DNA of 64,000 bases from Bradyrhizobium sp. Gha (GTDB taxonomy: Bacteria; Pseudomonadota; Alphaproteobacteria; Rhizobiales; Xanthobacteraceae). The stretch is taken from contig NZ_FOQM01000002.1 of the NCBI RefSeq assembly GCF_900113735.1, positions 1-64,000 on the forward strand. The letters are read 5' to 3'. Both the position numbers and the translations under genes were made by a program. A model generated the notes under the pieces. It ran no database searches. It worked only from the letters and a program-made list of their open reading frames with translations, and had not been told where the DNA came from. Positions 27,241 to 35,307 of the stretch are shown here, piece by piece (the stretch's first letter is position 1; the number at the start of each line of letters is the position of its first letter).

Positions 27241-28800
27241 ATGCCAGCAGGGGCGAATTCCGTGGCAGCGACGGACCTTCAGCAGCGGAGCCAGGATCTG
27301 GAGCAAGCTCTGGATCAAGATCTGGATCGGCCAGCGGACCAGCCGGATTCGTCGGCGATGCGGTCCCGTGGCCCGGGCGGGCTTGGGCTGTCGGGCAAGC
27401 TGTTGCTGCTGACCGTCCCGCTGGTGATGATCGCGGCCGTGCTGCTCTACGTGCCTGCGATCGCGAACTTCTGGGTCAACCGGCTCAACGACCGCGTCGC
27501 CGCGGCCAACACGGCGGCGCTGGTGCTCGATGCGGCGCCGCTCGGCATGGTGCCGGATTCGCTGTCGCGGCAGATCCTGAAAAGCATCAATGCGCGCGCG
27601 GTCGCGATCAAGATGGGCCAACAGCGGCGGCTGCTCGCCAGCGACAATCTGCCTGCGACGATCGAGCACGACGTCGATCTGCGTGACCTGACGGTGTGGC
27701 AGGCCATCACCGGCTCGTTCCAGATGATGCTGGAGACCGGCAACCAGCCGATCCGCATCGTCGGCCCCGGCGTCGGCGATGCCCAGTTCATCGAAATCGT
27801 CACCGACGAGCAGCCTTTGCGGCAGTCGATGTACCGCTTCTCCCGCAACGTCGTGGTGGTCGCGCTGATCATCGGCGTCCTGACCGCCGGCCTCGTCTAT
27901 CTCGCCCTTCATTATCTCTTCGTGCGGCCGATGCGGCGGCTGACCGCGAGCCTGGTCGGCTTCCACGAAAACCCCGAAAGCTCGGCGCGGATCATCGTGC
28001 CGAGCCAGCGCAGCGACGAGATCGGCGTCGCCGAGCGCGAACTGTCGGACATGCAGCGCGACCTGATGTCGATGCTGCATCAGAAGAGCCGGCTCGCAGC
28101 CCTCGGCCTCGCCGTCTCCAAGATCAATCACGATCTGCGCAATCTCTTGGCCTCGGCCCAGCTGCTGTCGGACCAGCTCGCCAGCGTGCCCGATCCCAGG
28201 GTGCAGCGTTTTGCGCCGAAGCTGGTGCGCTCGCTCGAGCGCGCCATCGCCTTCTGCCAGTCGACGCTGTCCTACGGCCGCGCCCAGGAGGCCGCGCCCG
28301 ATCGCCGCATGATGCTGATCGAGCCCGTCGTGCTCGAGGTGCGCGAGACCGCGGGCCTTGCCAGTGACGCAACGATCGCCTGGGTCACCGCCATCGAGCG
28401 CGGCCTCGCGGTCGACGCCGATCCCGACCAGCTGTTTCGCGTGCTGCTCAACCTCGTCCGCAATGCCGCCCAGGCGCTGGAGAGCCATGCCTCCGGCGAC
28501 GGTGGTCCGCAGCAGATCCGGATCACCGGAAAGCGCGAAGGCGCGGTTGCCATCCTGGAAGTCTCCGATACCGGCCCGGGCGTGCCCCAGAAGACCCGCG
28601 AGCACCTGTTCGAGGCGTTCCAGACCTCCGGCCGCCCCGGCGGCAGCGGGCTCGGCCTCGCCATCGCCGCCGAGCTGGTGCGGGCCCACGGCGGCGACAT
28701 CCATCTGGTCGAAGGCACCATCGGCGCCACCTTCCGGATCGTCATCCCCGACCGCCCCGTGGAACTCCTCTCTGTCCGCAACGAGCGGGCGCGGGCCTGA
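27241..28800 (+). CDS. Membrane-bound sensor histidine kinase
   Basis: From the ATG at MPAGANSVA the protein has 519 residues: a cytoplasmic tail with QDLEQALDQDLD repeats (about 18-30), TM1 (about 52-76), a periplasmic domain, TM2 (VVVALIIGVLTAGLVYLAL), a HAMP-like linker, phosphoacceptor His297 in INHDLRNLLASAQ, N box NLVRNAAQAL, and G boxes DTGPGVP and GGSGLGLAIAAEL. It should autophosphorylate on sensing an unknown signal. No response regulator is adjacent. The start is uncertain; a Met at 27358, just before TM1, is an alternative. Confidence 0.88.
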   Translation: MPAGANSVAATDLQQRSQDLEQALDQDLDRPADQPDSSAMRSRGPGGLGLSGKLLLLTVPLVMIAAVLLYVPAIANFWVNRLNDRVAAANTAALVLDAAPLGMVPDSLSRQILKSINARAVAIKMGQQRRLLASDNLPATIEHDVDLRDLTVWQAITGSFQMMLETGNQPIRIVGPGVGDAQFIEIVTDEQPLRQSMYRFSRNVVVVALIIGVLTAGLVYLALHYLFVRPMRRLTASLVGFHENPESSARIIVPSQRSDEIGVAERELSDMQRDLMSMLHQKSRLAALGLAVSKINHDLRNLLASAQLLSDQLASVPDPRVQRFAPKLVRSLERAIAFCQSTLSYGRAQEAAPDRRMMLIEPVVLEVRETAGLASDATIAWVTAIERGLAVDADPDQLFRVLLNLVRNAAQALESHASGDGGPQQIRITGKREGAVAILEVSDTGPGVPQKTREHLFEAFQTSGRPGGSGLGLAIAAELVRAHGGDIHLVEGTIGATFRIVIPDRPVELLSVRNERARA

Positions 28801-28846
28801 TAGGCCAGCGGCCGATCCTTCCGGCGCCCGTGCCTACCCACCATTC

Positions 28847-28886
28847 GTCATTCCGGGCCTGACCCTTCGGGTCATCCCGGAATGAC
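28847..28886. repeat. Short palindrome with GTCATTCCGGG ends
   Basis: GTCATTCCGGG and CCCGGAATGAC are inverted ends with CCTGACCCTTCGGGTC between. It is the short form of the 24343-24423 element, and lies downstream of the histidine kinase where it could terminate transcription. Confidence 0.7.
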
Positions 28887-29031
28887 TGCAGCGTGTGAAA
28901 ATACGCCAAAATCTCCCCCTCCCGGACCTTGCCAACGCCGGCAAGAGCGGTTAGTCAGAGCGCTCTTTCGCACCCCTCCGGCGCTGTCCGGAGGCTGCCT
29001 GCGGGCCCAGCCCGCACTGTCAGCGAAAAAC

Positions 29032-29108
29032 GCGCCCGTAGCTCAGCTGGATAGAGCATCAGACTACGAATCTGAGGGTCGGACGTTCGAATCGTTCCGG
29101 GCGCGCCA
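29032..29108 (+). tRNA. tRNA-Arg (anticodon ACG)
   Basis: The 77-base cloverleaf is complete: acceptor GCGCCCG/CGGGCGC, D arm GCTCAGCTGGATAGAGC, anticodon stem TCAGA/TCTGA with loop CTACGAA (anticodon ACG at 29066-29068), T arm GGACGTTCGAATCGTTC, discriminator G and an encoded CCA. ACG becomes ICG and reads CGU/CGC/CGA. An integrase remnant and recombinase downstream suggest that its 3-prime end has been used as an integration site. Confidence 0.97.
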
Positions 29109-29203
29109 GTCGCACAAGCTCTCATTGAGCATCAAGAAGTAACGCAGATACAAGCGCTTAGCTGCCGCCGTCACAAGCGGTAGGTCAAATCGTGCGCGTG
29201 TTG

Positions 29204-29281
29204 ATGGGCGTCATTAAGGAAAGACACCGGACGTGGTGTGCCCGCAAGGCAGTACCAGAGAAGCCGAAGGCCTTGCCCTAA
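29204..29281 (+). pseudogene. Remnant of a phage-type integrase N-terminus
   Basis: A 25-codon frame, MGVIKERHRTWCARKAVPEK followed by PKALP and a stop, matches my memory of the first strand of rhizobial tyrosine integrases, which begin like MGVxKDRHGTYYARKxVPE. The rest of the gene is missing. It starts 96 bases after the tRNA-Arg, exactly where an island integrase would be expected. It is short, so the identification rests on one motif. Confidence 0.5.
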
Positions 29282-29357
29282 ATTGCAGCCCCCATCTCAG
29301 CGAGATGACGTTACTCAGGGCCGTGGCGGCGCTCAACAAGGAACTGGTTTAGTCTGG

Positions 29358-29900
29358 TCAGGCCTCAAGAGCACGGTAGACCGACGCCCGACCAACCTTG
29401 AGAGTCTTGGCGATAGCTGAAGCACCCATGCCCTCCGCCTTGAGTGCCTTCACCTTGGCGGTGTCGATGGAAGCCTTGCGCCCTTGGTAGACCCCGCGTG
29501 CCTTGGCGTCCGCAATACCCTCGAGCTGCCTCTCTTTGCGAAGGTTGGTCTCGAACTCGGCAAACACACCGAGCATGTCGAGGAAGCACTTGCCTGCTGC
29601 GGTGCTCGTGTCGATGGGTTGCTCTGTGGCCTTCAATGAGGCGCCGCGCGCTCTGACTGTGCGTACAATGTCATGAAGGTCACCGATGCTGCGCGCGAGC
29701 CGATCAATACGCGTTACCATCAGCACGTCTCCGGCGCGTAGGAAGTCGAGCACGGTGCGAAGCTCCTCGCGGCCAGCAGTTGTGGTGCCGCTGCTCTTCT
29801 CCGAACGGATCAGGTCGCAGCCTGCTGCGCGCAACGCGTTCTCTTGAAGGTCGAGGTGTTGATCGGTGGTGCTCACACGGGCGTACCCGATGATGGTCAT
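29358..29900 (-). CDS. Serine recombinase, resolvase/invertase family
   Basis: The 180-residue protein is of small resolvase size. The nucleophile serine is in GYARVSTTDQ (Ser9 or so), followed by the catalytic arginines in VTRIDRLARS, the E-helix region DMLGVFAEFE, and a C-terminal Hin-type helix-turn-helix (GMGASAIAKTLKVGRASVYRAL). It resolves or inverts DNA through a 5-prime phosphoserine link. Start at MTIIGYARVST; the six codons upstream are discarded. Directly upstream lie several TGAGAC/GTCTCA half-sites. It faces the tRNA-Arg and integrase remnant. Confidence 0.93.
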   Translation of the reverse strand: MTIIGYARVSTTDQHLDLQENALRAAGCDLIRSEKSSGTTTAGREELRTVLDFLRAGDVLMVTRIDRLARSIGDLHDIVRTVRARGASLKATEQPIDTSTAAGKCFLDMLGVFAEFETNLRKERQLEGIADAKARGVYQGRKASIDTAKVKALKAEGMGASAIAKTLKVGRASVYRALEA

Positions 29901-29910
29901 TTGCCGGTCG

Positions 29911-30004
29911 TGTCTCATTAGGGTTTAGAGCTTGAGACATTGCTGTCTCATAACTCAAAAGTCAACCCTATTGAGACGCTATTGGTATCTCAGGCGAATG
30001 TCTC
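29911..30004. promoter_or_regulatory. Candidate res site of the serine recombinase
   Basis: Copies of the half-site TGTCTCA or its complement occur at 29911-29917, 29933-29950 (a perfect dyad TGAGACA-TTGC-TGTCTCA), 29972-29992 (TGAGAC ... ATCTCA) and 29999-30003. The sequence TGTCTCATA at 29944 resembles the TGTCYNNTA half-site of Tn3/gamma-delta resolvases. The array sits between the recombinase and the next gene, as res sites do, and probably also overlaps the recombinase promoter. Confidence 0.55.
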
Positions 30005-30166
30005 GCGAGGGTAGACCCAACCGAACACCGTCCTCTTCGTGGCAAAGGGCTCTGGCAGCGCGTGCATCGCCTTAGTTCTCCACCGGCCCATCCGGGTACT
30101 CAGGTTGCGTCGCTATTTATGCGAGTGCTATCTGGGAACTCGCAAGAAGAGGGCAGAGGGCAGGGA

Positions 30167-31357
30167 ATGGCACGCAAGGGAAGGGCTACTTCAGAGAGCA
30201 TCGCAGCCGCAAACGAGAAGGTTGAAAAGGAGGTCGCGCGACGGAAGCGTACAGTGCGCAGCTTCCCGGCGGCGCCCTTCGAAGACAGCATCGACTTCGT
30301 GAAGAGTATGTTCGAGTTCGGAAGCGGTGAAGCGGTCCGCAGGCTGTCGCTGTTCGACCATATCAGCAAGTCGCCAGATAGTGGCGCGAGCCGCATGCTG
30401 GTAACAAATGCCAACAAGTACGGGCTCATCAAGGGCAATTACGCGAGCGAAACGCTCGAGTTGACGCAAGATGGTGTGCGTACTGTTGACCCGCAGATAC
30501 CCGCACGAGACCAGCTTCGTGCAAAGATCAAGCTCTCGATAGAGGACATCGAGATTTTCGCAAAGCTCCATGAGAGATTTGTGGGAAGGGCTTTGCCAGC
30601 GAAGACGGCTTTGATTGATACAGCCGTGGAGTTTGGCGAAAGCAGAGATGCCGCTCCCGAGGCCGTCGAGACATTCATCCTCAATGCCCGCTATGTCGGC
30701 CTCTTAGCGATGCTGTCCGGTGCTGAACGGCTCGTTTCTAAAGACGCTGCGGTGGATGCCGTTCAACAGCCTGCGGGACAGACGCCCTTAGGAGCGGTTC
30801 CGTCGTCCATTCTACCGCCCACAACTCCACCGGCCGGTGCTGTGATCACAGCAGACCACGCCAAATTCGAAGCCACGTGCTTTTACATCAGTCCCATTGG
30901 CGCCGCTGACAGCGAGTATCGCCAGCATTCCGATCTCTTCATGGGCACGCTCATCGAACCGGCCGTCGCATCGTTCGGTTTGTCGCTTGTGCGGGCCGAT
31001 CAGATAGACAAGCCAGGAATGATCACCAAGCAGATCATGGAATTTCTGGTTAAGGCCCGGCTCGTAATTGTCGATATGTCTTACCACAATCCCAATGTGT
31101 TCTATGAGCTCGCCATCCGTCACATGATGCGGTTGCCCATCGTGCAGATTGTTCGGAAGGCGGACACGATACCATTCGACGTCAACCAGATGAGGACCGT
31201 CATCATCGACACGTCGGATATTTACTCGTTCGCGCCGCGCATTGGCACGTACCAAACGGATATATCCTCGCACATCAGGCGAGCGCTCGAAGCTCCAGAG
31301 GCGGTCGAGACCCCAATATCCACTTTCTTTCCGACACTCCGTGCGGCCCTCGCGTAG
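30167..31357 (+). CDS. Two-domain protein with C-terminal nucleoside-deoxyribosyltransferase/TIR-like domain
   Basis: The 396-residue protein starts MARKGRATSES after a GAGGGCAGGGA site. Residues about 30-110 look like a winged-helix module (SLFDHISKSPDSGASRMLV, YASETLELTQDG); the middle is helical; a proline-rich hinge (about 205-230) leads to a Rossmann-like C-terminal domain starting CFYISPIGAADSEYR (about residue 239) with ARLVIVDMSYHNPNVFYELA (about 297-316). ISPIG plus NPNVFYE is the pattern of nucleoside 2-deoxyribosyltransferase-like (DRHyd/TIR-related) domains, where the Glu would be catalytic and the substrate a nucleotide or NAD. I infer an effector-type enzyme, possibly in phage defence. 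The next gene starts directly after its stop (TAGATG). Confidence 0.75.
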   Translation: MARKGRATSESIAAANEKVEKEVARRKRTVRSFPAAPFEDSIDFVKSMFEFGSGEAVRRLSLFDHISKSPDSGASRMLVTNANKYGLIKGNYASETLELTQDGVRTVDPQIPARDQLRAKIKLSIEDIEIFAKLHERFVGRALPAKTALIDTAVEFGESRDAAPEAVETFILNARYVGLLAMLSGAERLVSKDAAVDAVQQPAGQTPLGAVPSSILPPTTPPAGAVITADHAKFEATCFYISPIGAADSEYRQHSDLFMGTLIEPAVASFGLSLVRADQIDKPGMITKQIMEFLVKARLVIVDMSYHNPNVFYELAIRHMMRLPIVQIVRKADTIPFDVNQMRTVIIDTSDIYSFAPRIGTYQTDISSHIRRALEAPEAVETPISTFFPTLRAALA

Positions 31358-32812
31358 ATGCGCTCGATGCTGAGGAAGCCGTTCGTGTCCAAGCAAATGG
31401 GCCAAGGGAGGGGGAAGCACGTGCCGCATCCCGAGGGACTTGGTAGGTATTTGCGCGCCGCAGGGCTGGGCGACGCGATCGATTTTGAAAGGAGAATGCA
31501 ATTCGATCGCTTCGAGCCGTGGATGAGCGGAGTGTCTATGCAAGAGGGCGCTGCCGCATCGCTGTACGAAACACTTCACTGCGGTCGAACATCTCGATCT
31601 ACTGACATTCCAGCTTCCCAGCGAAGCGCGTTAAGCGAATGCAAACTCGCTCAGTTCAGCGATGGGGAGATGCTACCCGGGCGATGGCGCCTCTCGCATT
31701 TTAGGAATCTATTCTGCGCGTCAGACGCTGCTCTGGAGCGAGCTTCGCAGGTCTATGTCGGTGACGATTCCTTACTATTCTCCCGCTTTCTACTTTCGTT
31801 GCCGCGAGCGGATCGTGGCTTGGATATCGGTTCCGGCAGCGGACTTTCCACCGTTGCCCTGGCTCAAAACTGCGGGAGCGTAGTCGGCATCGACGTCGTC
31901 GCGGAATGCTCAGAAGCCGGGTATCTTACTGCGGGCCTCAATGGATTGGATTCGCGTTGCTCCTTCTTAGCAAGTGCGGTGGAGCAATTTACGCCACAAG
32001 CCAGATTTGACACAGTGGTTGGGAATCCCCCCGGCGTCCCTGTGCCCGCCGGCATAGCCTATAGCCCAGCCGGAAACGGCGGCGACGATGGTACGGTCAA
32101 CGTCCTTCGCTTTCTTGAGGCTGGAGCAGAGCTTTGCCGAGCGGACGGTCTGCTGGCGATGCGCTTTCAATCAGTTGGAAGCGCTCGTGAAATCTTAGCA
32201 ATACGAAGAATCGCGGATATAGCGCGTGCTAGGAGTTGGGACGTCGAGTTCTTTACCGACATTTTTGTCCCGATAGAAGTACGAACCGCGCTGACGGTTC
32301 GCAATGCGCAGTCGCTCAATCCTGGTCTTCCAAAGGACGAGCTTCTTGCGCGCCTTGACCGAGAAATGAAACGGTTGGGTGCAACAACGTACTCATCGTC
32401 GCTAATGCGCGTTCGGTTGGGTGGGAGTGGCCAAGTGACGAGCCAGGCGCTCCACACTGGCTTGTCACTGGACGCGCGCATCCGTGGTCGCCGGAGCCCC
32501 CTTGCGCGGTCTGACATTGATCGCACGCTTCAGAAATTCATCATGGCAATCGGAAATATGCCAGGAATTTATTGGCGACTGGCTGATTGGACCGAGCTTA
32601 CGAAAATGATCCAAGAATTCGCAACAATTTGCCAATCAATCGTCGGCTCGGAATCTCCCCGCGAGGCATTGGCACGGGTCTATCCTCTTTCGCTGACCGG
32701 CCCGTATGTTCGCCCTCGCGCCCTCTCCATTCCGTTTTTGGCAGCGGTTAAGTCATTGTGTCTCACGGGCATCATCGAGCTTGAGGAAGAAATACATGCA
32801 GCTACCGATTAG
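31358..32812 (+). CDS. Class I SAM methyltransferase, HemK/PrmB-like core
   Basis: The 484-residue protein has SAM motif I GLDIGSGSGLSTVAL (about residue 153), acidic loop GIDVV, and the catalytic VVGNPPGVPVP (about 221), followed by GNGGDDGTVNVLRFL, as in glutamine-N5 and small-molecule N-methyltransferases with an NPP motif. About 150 residues before and 180 after the core are unrecognised, so it is larger than HemK. Base composition is more AT-rich than in the housekeeping block. The ATG at 31358 abuts the previous stop; a Met at 31541 with GGAG five bases upstream is another possible start. Its end overlaps the GNAT gene by 17 bases. Confidence 0.78.
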   Translation: MRSMLRKPFVSKQMGQGRGKHVPHPEGLGRYLRAAGLGDAIDFERRMQFDRFEPWMSGVSMQEGAAASLYETLHCGRTSRSTDIPASQRSALSECKLAQFSDGEMLPGRWRLSHFRNLFCASDAALERASQVYVGDDSLLFSRFLLSLPRADRGLDIGSGSGLSTVALAQNCGSVVGIDVVAECSEAGYLTAGLNGLDSRCSFLASAVEQFTPQARFDTVVGNPPGVPVPAGIAYSPAGNGGDDGTVNVLRFLEAGAELCRADGLLAMRFQSVGSAREILAIRRIADIARARSWDVEFFTDIFVPIEVRTALTVRNAQSLNPGLPKDELLARLDREMKRLGATTYSSSLMRVRLGGSGQVTSQALHTGLSLDARIRGRRSPLARSDIDRTLQKFIMAIGNMPGIYWRLADWTELTKMIQEFATICQSIVGSESPREALARVYPLSLTGPYVRPRALSIPFLAAVKSLCLTGIIELEEEIHAATD

Positions 32813-33272
32813 GATCGCGCTGGACAATCCGCTCGACCCTCAGGTGCGCCAGATGATTGCCGAAAGCGATGAGTACTACGCTGCTCTCTATCCGGCGGAG
32901 AGCAACCACCTTTTCGATCCGGTCTCCCTCTGCGCGCCCAACATTTCCTTCTATGCGGCCCGTAGGGGGAACGCACTCATCGGTTTTGGCGCCGTCGTCG
33001 CCATTGGCGGATACGGCGAAATAAAGCGGATGTTTGTCGACCCGAAAGCTCGTGGGGAAGGAGTCGGGCGGCAACTCTTGGAGGAAATAGAGCGCCGCGC
33101 GATGGTGCTAGGGTTGCCGGTACTGCGCCTTGAGACTGGGGTTCGGCAACCGGAGGCGATCTCGCTATACCGGAAACATGGCTTCCAAGAGATCGCACCA
33201 TTTGGCAACTACAAAAGCGATCCACTCAGTATATTTATGGAAAAGAAGTTGCCAATGCAATTGGCGAACTAG
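32796..33272 (+). CDS. GNAT-family N-acetyltransferase
   Basis: The 158-residue protein starts MQLPIRIALDNPLDPQV after a TTGAGGAAG site inside the methyltransferase gene. The acetyl-CoA loop is in MFVDPKARGEGVGRQLLEEI (about residues 85-104), followed by LRLETGVRQPEAISLYRKHGF, the classical motif A and B arrangement. It should acetylate a small amine or amino acid. The 17-base overlap implies coupling with the methyltransferase. Confidence 0.92.
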   Translation: MQLPIRIALDNPLDPQVRQMIAESDEYYAALYPAESNHLFDPVSLCAPNISFYAARRGNALIGFGAVVAIGGYGEIKRMFVDPKARGEGVGRQLLEEIERRAMVLGLPVLRLETGVRQPEAISLYRKHGFQEIAPFGNYKSDPLSIFMEKKLPMQLAN

Positions 33273-33292
33273 CTTAAAGATAGGTCAAGAGA

Positions 33293-34558
33293 ATGGAAAT
33301 CGCTCGTTCCCTGCGCGCGAACCCAGCCAGCGGGATGGGAGATGCGCCTTTGAATTCCATTTGCGCCGCTTCTGAACTCGTCGATCATCTGACACTTCAC
33401 CAAGCTGCGCTTACGGATCTTCGCCGAGAACTGCACGCGTGTCCTGAGCTGGGTTACAAGGAGGTTCAGACGGCCTCAACGATTGCGCAACGACTGCGAG
33501 CAATCGGGGTAGATGAAATACACCAAGGTATCGCTGGGACGGGGATAGTCGCGGTCCTGCGCGGTGAAAAAGGAGATGGCCCTACCGTTGGATTGCGAGC
33601 CGAACTCGACGCTCTGGCTATGGAAGAAGCAAACGAGGTGCCATGGCGGTCGAAGAGGTCGGGCAAAATGCATGCGTGTGGCCACGATGGGCATATGGCC
33701 GCTTTAGTGGGAGCGATGGGTTACCTAGCTAGACACCGACAGTTCCCTGGCAAAATCTGCGCGATATTCCAACCGGCAGAGGAGGGAGGCGCGGGAGCCA
33801 AAGCCATGATCGCTGAGGGACTGCTAGAGCGCTTCGCACTTTCGAGTGTTTACTCTATTCACAATGCACCTTGGATTCCGTTTGGCGAGGTGGTCGCGAA
33901 TGCTGGACCAATGATGGCTGCGGCCGACCGACTTGAGATACTCATTGAGGGAGGAGGTGGCCACGGTGGGATACCTCACAAAGGCACCGATGCGATCCTC
34001 GCCGCAGCAGCAGTCATTCAGTCTGTCCAAAGCATCGTTTCTCGCAGTATCGATCCGCTCGATGCAGCTGTTGTCAGTTTTGGGGGAGTTTCGGCGGGAA
34101 GTATGGAGCAGTACAATGTGCTTCCTAGATGTGTTCGAATGATCGGCACCGTGAGAACATTCCGGCCGGAGGTCCAAGATCTTATCGAGGATCTGCTCCA
34201 TCGTACCGCTGCGAACACAGCGTCGGCATTCGGCGCAAGGGCCGTTGTTAAATTTATGCGCCGCTATCCCGCGACGATCAACGCGCCAGAAAAGGCGGCG
34301 ATCGCATTGAGTGCAGCCGAGCGGCTATTCGGAGCTGAAAAGGCTCGTAAGGAAATGCCGCCCAGCACGGCGGGAGAAGACTTCTCTTTCATGTTACAGG
34401 CGCTGCCCGGTGCCTACATCTGGCTCGGACAGGGCACCGGAGAACAGTCAGAGAGTCTCCATAGCCCGCGCTATGATTTCGATGATCGCTTAATTGTTCC
34501 TGCTGCAGCGTTGTTCGTACGAATAGCTCAGGAGGAGCTTGCACCTCGGCAGGCCTAA
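33293..34558 (+). CDS. M20D-family amidohydrolase (hippurate/IAA-amino-acid hydrolase-like)
   Basis: The 421-residue enzyme has LHACPELGYKE, LRAELDALAMEE, the metal site MHACGHDGHMA (Cys and His ligands), FQPAEEGGAGAKAM, GGHGGIPHKGTDAI and a C-terminal PSTAGEDFSFML. The family hydrolyses N-acyl amino acids or amino-acid conjugates with two metal ions. RAE replaces the more usual RAD. It lies 20 bases after the GNAT gene, so one enzyme could add an acyl group and this one remove one. Cytoplasmic by lack of a signal. Confidence 0.92.
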   Translation: MEIARSLRANPASGMGDAPLNSICAASELVDHLTLHQAALTDLRRELHACPELGYKEVQTASTIAQRLRAIGVDEIHQGIAGTGIVAVLRGEKGDGPTVGLRAELDALAMEEANEVPWRSKRSGKMHACGHDGHMAALVGAMGYLARHRQFPGKICAIFQPAEEGGAGAKAMIAEGLLERFALSSVYSIHNAPWIPFGEVVANAGPMMAAADRLEILIEGGGGHGGIPHKGTDAILAAAAVIQSVQSIVSRSIDPLDAAVVSFGGVSAGSMEQYNVLPRCVRMIGTVRTFRPEVQDLIEDLLHRTAANTASAFGARAVVKFMRRYPATINAPEKAAIALSAAERLFGAEKARKEMPPSTAGEDFSFMLQALPGAYIWLGQGTGEQSESLHSPRYDFDDRLIVPAAALFVRIAQEELAPRQA

Positions 34559-34683
34559 CGGATGTGCGGAAGATCATCAGATCGTCGAGACCGATCGGAA
34601 CAAGCGGTGGTCATTCACTCAACGCAGCAACCAAGCTCACTGAGACCGCGGCTACAGTGCGCAGTCGAGGATAGGGGTCTAGA

Positions 34684-35307
34684 ATGACAGTGTACTTCGG
34701 AACTTTGGTCAGCATTGCGCTGATACAGCTCTTAGGAGCAGCAAGTCCAGGGCCGAACTTCTTCATTGTTACGAGCTATTCGTTAGCCGGATCGCTTAGG
34801 CGCGGCCTGCTGGCGGTAACCGGCATTGTGGTGGGTTCTCTGTGTTGGGCCCTCCTGGCCGCAGCTGGTCTAGGTGTGCTGGTTACCGCGACGCCTTCGC
34901 TTTATGCCGCCCTTCGAATTGCAGGTGCCGCCTACCTGATTTGGGTCGGCGTAAAGATGCTGTTTGGTGCCAGTCCCTCCCGAGGCGGCGTTTCCCAACT
35001 TGATGCAATCGATACAGATTGGCAGGTGGTCCGCGCGGGCTTCTTGACGAACATGGCAAATCCAAAATCCATCGCGTACTACTCAAGCATATTTGCAGCA
35101 GTATTTCCGGCGGATCCGCCAGCGTGGTTGTTCTGGGCAGCAGTGAGCACTGCGGTGGCGGTCTCAGCCATATGGTGGATTTCGGTGGCAACCCTATTTT
35201 CGCTTATGCCGGTGCGCCGTGGGTATGAACGATTCAAAACCAAAATCAATACCGTTCTTGGGATGGCGTTAGTCTGCCTTGGCCTTCGCATGGCCATTCT
35301 TCGTTGA
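34684..35307 (+). CDS. LysE/RhtB-type amino-acid exporter
   Basis: The 207-residue membrane protein has about six helices and the family pattern LGAASPGPNFFIVTSYSLAGSLRRGL near the start and GFLTNMANPKSIAYYSSIF in the middle. It exports an amino acid or derivative by proton exchange. A 125-base gap separates it from the amidohydrolase; it is on the same strand. It probably exports a product or toxic intermediate of the preceding enzymes, by inference. Confidence 0.93.
   Translation: MTVYFGTLVSIALIQLLGAASPGPNFFIVTSYSLAGSLRRGLLAVTGIVVGSLCWALLAAAGLGVLVTATPSLYAALRIAGAAYLIWVGVKMLFGASPSRGGVSQLDAIDTDWQVVRAGFLTNMANPKSIAYYSSIFAAVFPADPPAWLFWAAVSTAVAVSAIWWISVATLFSLMPVRRGYERFKTKINTVLGMALVCLGLRMAILR

Noticed and set aside
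29224..29343. Second frame over the integrase remnant, ending ALNKELV
   Set aside because: It has no start with a ribosome binding site and no recognisable motif, unlike the first frame with the integrase-like N-terminus.
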